Below are positions 7,215 to 13,676 of a DNA stretch of 16,807 bases, piece after piece (position 1 is the first letter of the stretch; every line of letters starts with the position of its first letter). The position numbers were made by a program, and so were the translations under genes. The notes under the pieces are model-generated. The model had not been told where the DNA came from and did not search any database. It worked only from the letters and a program-made list of their open reading frames with translations. This DNA is from Chitinophagales bacterium (lineage in GTDB: Bacteria; Bacteroidota; Bacteroidia; Chitinophagales; BACL12): positions 1 through 16,807 of the forward strand of contig JACMJP010000354.1 of NCBI GenBank assembly GCA_014380545.1, written 5' to 3'.

Positions 7215-8867
7215 TTACGGTAATGTTGTGAAATTTCCACCAAAGATGCGGCGAGAAAATTGCGAATTGCATTTACTCATCAAAATTATTTTATAATCTG
7301 AATTTGGGGTTAGTCCGGGCACGGTTAAACTTGCTGAATTGCTAAAATAAGTTACTGATCCTCCACCTGATTTTTTTAATACAATTTTATATTCTGATGC
7401 TTCAGCAATTGCATCCCATGATATAGTTACGGAAGTTGATGTGACTGATAAAATTGCAACAGATTCCGGGGCATTACATGGAGACACTTCTGATTCTCCT
7501 AAATAAACAAATGCGGCACCTTCATCCTCTTCTCCTTCGTCCCAATATTTTGCGCCAACAATTACATCGTCATTACTATCGCCGTTTACATCTCCTGCGC
7601 CTGAAACACTATATCCAAAAAATGCTGATTCCTGGTTGCTTTCTGCGATCCAAATATCTGAATCACTTAACCCGGTTGCAGAGCCATAAAATACATAAGC
7701 TCTACCTTCACTTGTTTCTCCGTTTGTATATTCTCTTGAGCCGATTATTACATCATCAAATCCATCATTATTCACATCCCCGGCATCAGCACATTGGTTT
7801 CCGAATAATGCATTTATAAGATTGGATTCATAACTCCATGAGGGTGTTAATGATAATCCATCTTCGGAACCGAGAAACATATATGCTATTCCCTCATCAG
7901 TTTCGGGTTGTGAATAATTATGACCGCTAATAATTATATCATTGTAACCATCATTATTTACATCCCCTGCAGTAGAAACACTCTGACCAAGTTTTGTATT
8001 TGCAAGATCACTTTCATAGTGCCATGCATAATCCTCTTCCATTCCCAGTGCTGATCCGTAATACACAAATGCAGCACCTTCAGCATTTTCTCCATCGTTA
8101 TATTTTCTTGATCCTATTATTATATCATCATACTCATCGCCGTTTACATTCCCTGCATGAGAAACATGGGAACCAAAAGTAATTCCCTCCTGATCTATTT
8201 CAGCTATCCATGGTGCTGAACCTAATCCATCTTCTGAACCATAATATACATAAACTCTTCCCTGGTCTTCTTCAGCACCATCATAAAATATTGCCCCTAT
8301 AATTATATCATCATAACCATCGTTATTTACATCACCTGCGCATGAAACTGTTCCACCAAAATCACAACCTACCTGATTTCCCTCCGCAGTCCAGTCCGGT
8401 GTTATAGATAATCCATCTTCCGATCCGTAAAAAACAAAAACTTTTCCTTCATTATTCTGGTCCCCTGTAAAAGTATGTGCTCCTGCTATCACATCATCAA
8501 AACCATCATTATTTACATCACCGGCACCTGAAACACTAATTCCGAGTGTTGCATTTTCATTATCGCTTTCAAAGGTCCATGAGGCACCAGGGGTTATTCC
8601 TGTCTCTGAACCATAATATAAAAAAACCTTACCCTCATGATATTCAGGATTTGAATAATAATGACTACCAACTAATACATCATCATAGCCATCGCCGTTT
8701 ACATCGCCAGCTTTTCCTACACTTTTACCATATTCAGAAAATTCCTGGTTGCTTTCCCCGATCCAGTTATAACTATCCTCCAAAAGCATTGGCTGCAATA
8801 ACTTATAACCATTCATGCAATAAAAAAATGGTAAAATGAAAAAGGAAATTATAGCAGTAGCCTTCAT
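7215..8867 (-). CDS. Exported FG-GAP beta-propeller protein with FN3 domain, no sorting tail
   Basis: A 550-residue paralogue of the next gene downstream. An N-terminal hydrophobic segment (about 4-17) is the export signal; its FFYC could be read as a weak lipobox, but the residues before Cys17 do not fit well. Seven FG-GAP repeats (about 42-457) follow with GDVNGDGYDD or GDVNNDGYDD loops. Blade 4 (GNVNGDEYDD) and blade 7 (GDVNGDSNDD) depart from the consensus. A fibronectin type III domain (about 466-549; VTSTSVTISWDAI, ASLTVPGLTP, NFTTLP) ends at the stop codon. Unlike its neighbour it has no Ig-like repeats and no T9SS tail. It may be periplasmic, use another route, or have lost the tail. 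The ATG at 8867 lies about 16 bases after the predicted transcription start of a good promoter. Function unknown; adhesion-like by architecture. Confidence 0.9.
   Translation of the reverse strand: MKATAIISFFILPFFYCMNGYKLLQPMLLEDSYNWIGESNQEFSEYGKSVGKAGDVNGDGYDDVLVGSHYYSNPEYHEGKVFLYYGSETGITPGASWTFESDNENATLGISVSGAGDVNNDGFDDVIAGAHTFTGDQNNEGKVFVFYGSEDGLSITPDWTAEGNQVGCDFGGTVSCAGDVNNDGYDDIIIGAIFYDGAEEDQGRVYVYYGSEDGLGSAPWIAEIDQEGITFGSHVSHAGNVNGDEYDDIIIGSRKYNDGENAEGAAFVYYGSALGMEEDYAWHYESDLANTKLGQSVSTAGDVNNDGYNDIIISGHNYSQPETDEGIAYMFLGSEDGLSLTPSWSYESNLINALFGNQCADAGDVNNDGFDDVIIGSREYTNGETSEGRAYVFYGSATGLSDSDIWIAESNQESAFFGYSVSGAGDVNGDSNDDVIVGAKYWDEGEEDEGAAFVYLGESEVSPCNAPESVAILSVTSTSVTISWDAIAEASEYKIVLKKSGGGSVTYFSNSASLTVPGLTPNSDYKIILMSKCNSQFSRRIFGGNFTTLP
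7497..8744 (-). repeat. Seven FG-GAP coding repeats (paralogue)
   Basis: Seven units of about 60 codons encode residues 42-457 of the 550-residue protein. They share the loop and YYGS pattern of the neighbouring gene but are more uniform: five of the seven loops are GDVNGDGYDD, GDVNNDGFDD, GDVNNDGYDD or GDVNNDGYND. The same repeat number and period in both genes supports duplication of a whole propeller gene. Confidence 0.88.
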
Positions 8868-8889
8868 GCGCAGAATTATATCAGAAGAT

Positions 8890-8920
8890 CAAAATTACCA
8901 ACCATAATGCAGGCAGCAAA
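8890..8920 (-). promoter_or_regulatory. Bacteroidota-type promoter for the FG-GAP gene pair
   Basis: Reading leftward, TTTG (8920-8917), a 19-base spacer and TAATTTTG (8897-8890) match the TTTG/TAnnTTTG consensus fully. Transcription would begin near 8883, about 16 bases before the ATG of the 550-residue protein. No second promoter is evident in the 34 bases before the downstream gene. Confidence 0.72.
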
Positions 8921-8972
8921 TTATTTAAAGGGGTAAATATTCCTCAAAAAGTAAAAATATTTAAGTATATCT

Positions 8973-9004
8973 ATTGACTTGTGTTTAAATTCAATGTAAA
9001 TTTG
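8973..9004 (+). promoter_or_regulatory. Bacteroidota-type promoter for rpoD
   Basis: ATTG (8973-8976), a 20-base spacer and TAAATTTG (8997-9004) fit the consensus, predicting a start near 9011 and a leader of about 129 bases before the rpoD ATG. The leader shows no strong hairpin or recognisable riboswitch. The promoter is the type read by the sigma factor it controls, so autoregulation is likely. Confidence 0.7.
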
Positions 9005-9139
9005 CAGTGATTTTTGTATAAAGGCAATTGTGAACCATCCCAATGAACGTTTCTACCTTAAGATTTTTACCTGCTCAGAAACTCTTTTCGCAAAAAAGCC
9101 GTTTTTATTTAATAACAATTTAAAACAAGAGTAACATAA

Positions 9140-10009
9140 ATGCGCCAGCTAAAGATAACCAAATCAATAACTAACAGAGAGAGTGAATCGCTTGAAAAGT
9201 ATTTACAGGAGATAGGTAAAGTTGACCTTGTGACTGCTGAAGAAGAAGTAACACTTGCCCAAAAGATTAAACAGGGAAACCAGGAAGCACTTGAAAAATT
9301 AGTAAAAGCTAATCTTCGTTTTGTGGTTTCAGTTGCAAAACAATACCAGCACAATGGGCTTTCATTGAACGATTTAATTAACGAAGGAAATGTTGGCCTT
9401 GTAAAGGCAGCTCAAAAATTTGACGAAACAAAAGGATTCAAATTCATCTCTTATGCTGTTTGGTGGATACGCCAAAGTATTATGCAGGCATTGGCAGAAC
9501 AAAGCCGTTTGGTTCGTTTGCCATTAAATAAAGTAGGTTCATTAAGCAAGATAAATAAAGCCTTCAGTGAGTTAGAACAAAAATTTGAAAGGGAACCTAC
9601 TTCTGACGAGTTAGCTGAATGTCTTGAAATAGGTGTTGAGGAAATTAAAAATACCATGAGCGTTTCAACAAGACATGTAAGTGTGGATGCGCCATTTGAT
9701 GACGGTGAAAATAGTTCTCTTCTTGATGTTTTGGAAAACAGAGATACTGAAAGGACTGACGAAAAGTTAAATTATACTTTTTCTTTAAAGGTTGAGACTG
9801 AAAGAACATTAGCAACATTAACCGAAAGAGAAAGAGATGTGATCAAATTATTTTTTGGAATTGGTGTTCCGTATGCTATGACACTTGAGGATATTGGTGA
9901 AGAGTTCGGATTAACAAGAGAAAGAGTTAGACAAATAAAAGACAACGCAATAAATAAATTACGTTCTTCACAAAGAAATAAATCATTAAAAGCGTATCTT
10001 GCACAATAA
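9140..10009 (+). CDS. rpoD: Primary RNA polymerase sigma factor (RpoD/SigA)
   Basis: A 289-residue sigma-70 factor that directs core RNA polymerase to housekeeping promoters. Region 1.2 (about 16-46; SLEKYLQEIGKVDLVTAEEE), region 2 (48-118; LVKANLRFVVSVAKQY, DLINEGNVGLVKAAQKF and the -10-reading GFKFISYAVWWIRQSI), region 3 (about 128-205; RLPLNKV) and region 4 (about 218-280; helix-turn-helix with TLEDIGEEFGLTRERVRQI) are all present. Region 1.1 and the non-conserved insert of proteobacterial RpoD are absent, and the length fits the Bacteroidota primary factor (about 287 residues). The ATG at 9140 gives the typical family N-terminus MRQLKITKSITNRES. It is monocistronic, with its own promoter and a strong terminator. 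Confidence 0.97.
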   Translation: MRQLKITKSITNRESESLEKYLQEIGKVDLVTAEEEVTLAQKIKQGNQEALEKLVKANLRFVVSVAKQYQHNGLSLNDLINEGNVGLVKAAQKFDETKGFKFISYAVWWIRQSIMQALAEQSRLVRLPLNKVGSLSKINKAFSELEQKFEREPTSDELAECLEIGVEEIKNTMSVSTRHVSVDAPFDDGENSSLLDVLENRDTERTDEKLNYTFSLKVETERTLATLTERERDVIKLFFGIGVPYAMTLEDIGEEFGLTRERVRQIKDNAINKLRSSQRNKSLKAYLAQ

Positions 10010-10059
10010 TTAAGATATTTCCCGATAACAAGGGAGCAACTTTGTGTTTTCATGGGGAT

Positions 10060-10097
10060 CCCCGGTGAGGTCGTTCTGACCGATCCGGGGTTTTTTT
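10060..10097 (+). terminator. Rho-independent terminator of rpoD
   Basis: The outer stem CCCCGG (10060-10065) with CCGGGG (10085-10090) and inner stem GGTC (10069-10072) with GACC (10078-10081) are followed by seven T (10091-10097). The T-run overlaps the stop codon of the convergent J-domain gene. The left arm is also part of a perfect palindrome, GGGGATCCCC (10054-10063). No T-tract is present for the opposite direction. Confidence 0.88.
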
Positions 10098-10878
10098 ATT
10101 TCCAGCCTTTTGTTTCTTTTATTTTTTCGTACGCTTCAGTAACAAGCCTGAATTTTTCATTCAGCATTTTTTGATTTTGTGGAGACCCGTTATTCATATC
10201 AGGATGATATTGTTTTGCAAGTTTGTAATATGCTTTACGCAATTCTGCATATGTGATATTCTGTGATACATTTAGAATAGTATAGTATTGTTTTTCTTTT
10301 TGTTGATGCGAATGTGTATTAGAATAAGATTTAAAATTTAATTGGAACACATCTTCATCAATATTTAATTTATTTGCGATATAATAAATTGCCTTTGTTC
10401 TGTTGGCCTGTTGTGCAGAAGACTCAGATAAGGAAATTAAAAATTTAAGCAAGTTGATCTTTTCTTCCTGAACAACATATAAATTTATTTGTTTACAAAT
10501 TGCATCTACTTGTATGCGCTGGTGCAATAATTCATTAAAGAAAGTAAAACGGATATCAATAAATTCCTCTGGAAAAAAACTATCTAGTCTTTTTTTTAAT
10601 TCATTATAAGAAATTGCATTCAGAACGCTGCTCATTTGTACTACATAAGCTGAAAGCATTAAATTATTTACCCGCTGATCAATTTTTTTAGGCCCGGTAT
10701 TTATGCTTTTCCATTGCATATCAAGAATACAGCCTGCAAAAAGACCGAGCCAAATTCCAGAAACACCTTTGAGCATGAACAAAATTATTGGAAGCAACAG
10801 TTTATTATACCCGTATGGTTTAAATATCAATTTTCCATATTGGGTTGTTAGCAATACTATTTTTAAGTTTCTGTTCAA
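10096..10878 (-). CDS. DjlA-like membrane J-domain protein
   Basis: A 260-residue protein with a hydrophobic N-terminal segment (about 27-52; LLLPIILFMLKG, GIWLGLFAGCILD), a helical middle part (about 65-185) resembling a TerB-like domain, and a C-terminal J-domain (about 197-257) with YYTILNV, LRKAYYKLAKQYHPD and the HPD motif at 225-227. J-domains stimulate ATP hydrolysis by DnaK. The order membrane anchor, TerB-like, J-domain is that of DjlA co-chaperones. The start is not certain: ATG at 10878 begins 7 bases after the stop of the glycosylase gene, and an internal ATG at 10776 would still keep most of the membrane segment. It shares an operon with the DNA glycosylase upstream and converges on rpoD. 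J-domain certain; TerB assignment moderate. Confidence 0.85.
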   Translation of the reverse strand: MNRNLKIVLLTTQYGKLIFKPYGYNKLLLPIILFMLKGVSGIWLGLFAGCILDMQWKSINTGPKKIDQRVNNLMLSAYVVQMSSVLNAISYNELKKRLDSFFPEEFIDIRFTFFNELLHQRIQVDAICKQINLYVVQEEKINLLKFLISLSESSAQQANRTKAIYYIANKLNIDEDVFQLNFKSYSNTHSHQQKEKQYYTILNVSQNITYAELRKAYYKLAKQYHPDMNNGSPQNQKMLNEKFRLVTEAYEKIKETKGWK

Positions 10879-10885
10879 GATAAAA

Positions 10886-11482
10886 TTATTTTGCCCTGCT
10901 TGTGAAGAGTGAGTTTTTAATTCTGAACCGCCAGGGAATTAATTTATATCTCCCCTCGAAATTCATTCCTACTCTTGCACTTTCTATAATATTTTTTTGA
11001 GGAATAAGTTCTGCATCTTCAATCCATATTTTTTCCCCTGTCAACGAAATGCCTGTGTGTTTTGTTGTAAACCCGAGACATTGGGAAACTAAACCCGGGC
11101 CCGCTCCTAAAGAAGTTTTAAATATATTTCCTTTTCTTCTTTCTAAAATGAATTCAATTCCATCCACTGGTTCTATTGCCCGGATGAGAATTGCATGCGG
11201 ATTGTTTTCACCATGAGTGATCACATTAAATAAATTATGAATTCCATAGCATATATAAACATAAGTTACACCCCCTTCAGCATACATTATTTTAGTACGG
11301 TCTGTAAATCTTCCATTATAAGCATGGCAACCTCTGTCTTCTGGTCCGCAATATGCTTCTGTTTCGCAAATAATTCCGCTTGTAAGTTTTCCATTAATAT
11401 TTGAAACTAATTTTTTACCCAATAGCTCCCTGGCAATTTTAACGGTATCGGTTCTTATATAAAATTCTTTATTTAATTTCAC
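10886..11482 (-). CDS. 3-methyladenine DNA glycosylase (AAG/MPG family)
   Basis: A 198-residue protein of normal family length that excises alkylated purines (3-methyladenine, hypoxanthine) to start base excision repair. Diagnostic segments are ICETEAYCGPEDRGCHAYNG (39-58 region), GVTYVYICYGIHNLFNV (71-87), HAILIRAIEP (96-105), GAGPGLVSQCLG (126-137), ARVG (169-172) and PWRF (183-186). By comparison with human AAG, Glu42 is the catalytic base equivalent (human Glu125), Tyr44 the intercalating tyrosine (Tyr127) and His53 the base contact (His136). The usual GPGKL-type segment reads GPGLV here. It is the first gene of the pair with the J-domain gene, and its start is only 27 bases from the divergent methyltransferase start. 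Confidence 0.95.
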   Translation of the reverse strand: MKLNKEFYIRTDTVKIARELLGKKLVSNINGKLTSGIICETEAYCGPEDRGCHAYNGRFTDRTKIMYAEGGVTYVYICYGIHNLFNVITHGENNPHAILIRAIEPVDGIEFILERRKGNIFKTSLGAGPGLVSQCLGFTTKHTGISLTGEKIWIEDAELIPQKNIIESARVGMNFEGRYKLIPWRFRIKNSLFTSRAK

Positions 11483-11509
11483 CTTTTTTAATTACGCTGC
11501 TAAGATAAA

Positions 11510-12214
11510 ATGCAAAAGGGAAAATTATATTTGATACCAACTATTTTAAATGCAGAAGCATTGCATGTAATTCCAGCATATGTTCATACTATCACAGGAG
11601 AATTGAAAGTATTCTTTGTCGAAAATGAAAAAACTGCAAGACGATATTTAAGGAAAACTGGATATGACAAACCATTTGATGAAATAACTATTTTACCACT
11701 TAGTGAACATACAGCAGAGATTGAATATGCAAGCTATATTAATTATTTACAGCAAGGAAATAGCTGCGGTTTACTGAGCGAAGCGGGTGTACCTGCAGTT
11801 GCCGATCCTGGCTCCGGCTTCATAAAATTATGTCATTTAAATACAATCCAGGTTATTCCCTTAGTCGGCCCATCATCAATTATTCTTGCGTTGATGAGCA
11901 GCGGGTTAAATGGACAGCAATTTTCTTTTCACGGATATTTACCTGTTAAACAACCTGATAGAAATAATAAAATTCAGCAAATTGAATTAAAAGCCAAATC
12001 AGGAGAAACACAAATATTTATTGAAACGCCATACAGGAATAATTCTATGATAAATGATATTCTGCAAACATGTAATGCATCAACCTTATTTTGTATTGCA
12101 AGTGATTTAACCGGCACAAAAGAATTTATACAAACTAAAACAGTGGCTGACTGGAAAAAAAATAAACCTTCTCTTGAAAAAATCCCTACTATATTTTTAC
12201 TGGGTAATGCGTAA
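11510..12214 (+). CDS. RsmI-like SAM-dependent methyltransferase (tetrapyrrole methylase fold)
   Basis: A 234-residue protein with GKLYLIPTIL at the N-terminus, GLLSEAGVPAVADPGS (87-102), PLVGPSSIILALMSSG (117-132) and FHGYLP (140-145). These are the SAM-binding segments of the tetrapyrrole methylase superfamily, closest to RsmI, which 2'-O-methylates C1402 of 16S rRNA. It is shorter than typical RsmI (about 280 residues) because the extra C-terminal region is absent. Bacteroidota often have such a short paralogue beside a full RsmI, so the substrate is uncertain and no symbol is given. The next gene starts 9 bases after its stop. The start ATG is 27 bases from the divergent glycosylase start, so its promoter must lie inside that gene. 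Confidence 0.85.
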   Translation: MQKGKLYLIPTILNAEALHVIPAYVHTITGELKVFFVENEKTARRYLRKTGYDKPFDEITILPLSEHTAEIEYASYINYLQQGNSCGLLSEAGVPAVADPGSGFIKLCHLNTIQVIPLVGPSSIILALMSSGLNGQQFSFHGYLPVKQPDRNNKIQQIELKAKSGETQIFIETPYRNNSMINDILQTCNASTLFCIASDLTGTKEFIQTKTVADWKKNKPSLEKIPTIFLLGNA

Positions 12215-12219
12215 TTTCG
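12212..12219 (+). promoter_or_regulatory. Possible -7 box just before the DUF3109 gene
   Basis: TAATTTCG is one mismatch from TAnnTTTG, begins within the stop codon of the methyltransferase gene and lies four bases before the DUF3109 ATG. A start about 7 bases downstream would yield an essentially leaderless message. No -33 box is visible, and chance is possible. Confidence 0.25.
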
Positions 12220-12223
12220 CTGT

Positions 12224-12814
12224 ATGATAATTATTCAGCAAACACTTGTGAGCGATGAAGTAATGGATAATGATTTTGTATGCAATCTGAATGCATGCAA
12301 AGGAGGTTGTTGTGTAGAGGGCGATGAAGGGGCATTGTTAGAGGAGTCAGAAATAAAGATGCTGGAAAAGGTTTACCCGAAAGTAAAACCTTATCTAACA
12401 AAAGATGGAATTAAAGCAATTGAAAAACAGGGATATTATATTACAAATAAAGAAGGAGAATTAAAAACTCCATTAATTAACAACGGACCCTGTGCTTACA
12501 TATATTACAACGAAGGAGTTGCATTATGCGGAATTGAGAAAGCATACCGTGAAAAGAAAATTAAATGGCAAAAACCCATTAGCTGTCATTTATATCCTAT
12601 ACGGATTACAAAGGTTGGAGAATATGATGCACTGAATTACGAGCGGTGGAAAATTTGCAGACCCGCATGTAAGAATGGAAAGGAATTAAATGTTCCTGTT
12701 TTCAGGTTTGTGAAAGATGCACTGATAAGAAAATACGGGAAAGAATATTATCGGGATATGGAAGCGACCTATGAGTATCGAAACAAAAGTGAAAGATCAG
12801 AAGTCATGATTTAA
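12224..12814 (+). CDS. Cysteine-rich DUF3109 family protein
   Basis: A 196-residue protein of the uncharacterised DUF3109 family. Nine cysteines lie at residues 20, 25, 29, 30, 90, 102, 121, 145 and 149, in the settings NLNACKGGCC, NNGPCAYIY, ALCGIE, ISCHLYPIRI and WKICRPACK. The pattern resembles metal- or Fe-S-binding proteins of the YkgJ-type cysteine-cluster group. There is no signal peptide, so it is cytoplasmic. It lies 9 bases after the RsmI-like gene and is probably co-transcribed. The function is unknown; binding of zinc or an iron-sulphur cluster is an inference from the cysteines. Confidence 0.85.
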   Translation: MIIIQQTLVSDEVMDNDFVCNLNACKGGCCVEGDEGALLEESEIKMLEKVYPKVKPYLTKDGIKAIEKQGYYITNKEGELKTPLINNGPCAYIYYNEGVALCGIEKAYREKKIKWQKPISCHLYPIRITKVGEYDALNYERWKICRPACKNGKELNVPVFRFVKDALIRKYGKEYYRDMEATYEYRNKSERSEVMI

Positions 12815-12831
12815 AGTTTTATTTACTTAAT

Positions 12832-13104
12832 TTATTTTCTGATTTCAAATCCATTTACATTATCTGATATATATTCTTCTGCATAAACATCTATCACTTC
12901 AGCCATTGGCGGTCCCTGCCGGCACCATTCAATAAATTTATTAATGTTTTCATTTTCACCAACCGCATATGCAATAACATTTCCATCAGCATCGTTTCTT
13001 ATCCATCCGGTAATATTTAATGTATCTGCAATTTGTTTTGCGCTTGCACGGTAAAATACCCCCTGCACTTTTCCTGTTATTTTTATCCTTCTATGGAGGA
13101 TCAT
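12832..13104 (-). CDS. acyP: Acylphosphatase
   Basis: A 90-residue protein of standard length that hydrolyses carboxyl-phosphate bonds such as acetyl phosphate or 1,3-bisphosphoglycerate. The signature GKVQGVFYR (11-19) contains the phosphate-binding loop and catalytic Arg19; GWIRNDADGNV (33-43) contains catalytic Asn37. Its ATG overlaps the stop of the DinB-family gene by four bases (ATGA), implying coupled translation. It converges on the DUF3109 gene across a 17-base gap. Confidence 0.96.
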   Translation of the reverse strand: MILHRRIKITGKVQGVFYRASAKQIADTLNITGWIRNDADGNVIAYAVGENENINKFIEWCRQGPPMAEVIDVYAEEYISDNVNGFEIRK

Positions 13105-13616
13105 TTTAATTTTTCTTTTAGTTCAAATATTTTGGCGATATGATGATCATCATGTTCAGCAACAAAATATGCCATATCAATCACCCGCATTTGCTTTTGT
13201 AATCTTGGATGTAATGAGGTTTTAATTAAATCATCATCACTGAATTTTAATAATTTAGAAATAAATTCTTTCCTTACAACATGTAATTCATTTAAAATAT
13301 CATCAATATTTTTTGCGTTATGATTTGCCTGCTCGGTTTTTATGTTTAATCCATCCCATGCACTTAAAACAGTTGCGTTATTTCTGAAATCAATAATTCT
13401 TGCACTATGTAATTCTTCCAGATCAATTAAATGACCAATGTGTTGCTGAATGCTCCACTTATTATTTATCTGCTGTATTAATTTTTGTTGAGAAATGTTT
13501 CGTGTAATGAATTTAATTATTGCATAAACCCCCTGTAATCTTGCAATAATTACAGGAAACATTCCTGCCGGAAAATCGAAATTAAAACTTCTTGAAGTCC
13601 AGTTTACCTGCTCCAT
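13101..13616 (-). CDS. DinB-like four-helix metal-binding protein
   Basis: A 171-residue protein with the DinB/YfiT-like fold. WSIQQHIGHLIDLEELH (54-70) supplies His62 and AEHDDHHIAKI (153-163) supplies His155 and His159, together the expected three-histidine metal site. Members of this superfamily include thiol-dependent transferases, but most, including this one, have no assigned reaction. The name comes from the DNA-damage-inducible dinB gene of Bacillus, not from DNA polymerase IV. It is the first gene of a pair with acylphosphatase and is divergent from nadB. Confidence 0.88.
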   Translation of the reverse strand: MEQVNWTSRSFNFDFPAGMFPVIIARLQGVYAIIKFITRNISQQKLIQQINNKWSIQQHIGHLIDLEELHSARIIDFRNNATVLSAWDGLNIKTEQANHNAKNIDDILNELHVVRKEFISKLLKFSDDDLIKTSLHPRLQKQMRVIDMAYFVAEHDDHHIAKIFELKEKLK

Positions 13617-13629
13617 ACTTTTATTTTAT

Positions 13630-13659
13630 CAATTTTAAAATTAATTAATTTTAGACAAA
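13630..13659 (-). promoter_or_regulatory. Probable promoter of the DinB-like/acylphosphatase pair
   Basis: Reading leftward, TTTG (13659-13656), an 18-base spacer and TAAAATTG (13637-13630, one mismatch from TAnnTTTG) are followed by a predicted start near 13623, only about 7 bases before the ATG at 13616. Confidence 0.45.
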
Positions 13660-13664
13660 CACCT

Positions 13665-13672
13665 TACCTTCG
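13665..13672 (+). promoter_or_regulatory. Possible -7 box just before nadB
   Basis: TACCTTCG, one mismatch from TAnnTTTG, lies exactly four bases before the nadB ATG, so the message would begin at or next to the start codon. The first in-frame ATG after it is far inside the FAD-binding domain, so the annotated start is firm. No clear -33 box. Confidence 0.35.
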
Positions 13673-13676
13673 CCAC

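Noticed and set aside
7497..8744. Regular repeats considered as CRISPR or tandem DNA repeat array
   Set aside because: The period is about 60 codons, the units stay in frame and diverge, and they encode FG-GAP blades.
8818..8867. Cys17 of the 550-residue protein as a lipobox
   Set aside because: The residues before it (PFFY) do not fit a lipobox well and the cysteine is followed by MNG; ordinary signal peptide preferred, though not excluded.
9109..9354. Minus-strand open frame opposite rpoD
   Set aside because: It is antisense to conserved sigma regions 1.2 and 2 and has no family features.
10054..10063. GGGGATCCCC palindrome as a protein-binding site
   Set aside because: It is a single copy embedded in the terminator, with no promoter nearby to regulate.
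13101..13616. DinB as DNA polymerase IV
   Set aside because: The protein is a small four-helix His-site protein with no polymerase motifs; only the name is shared.
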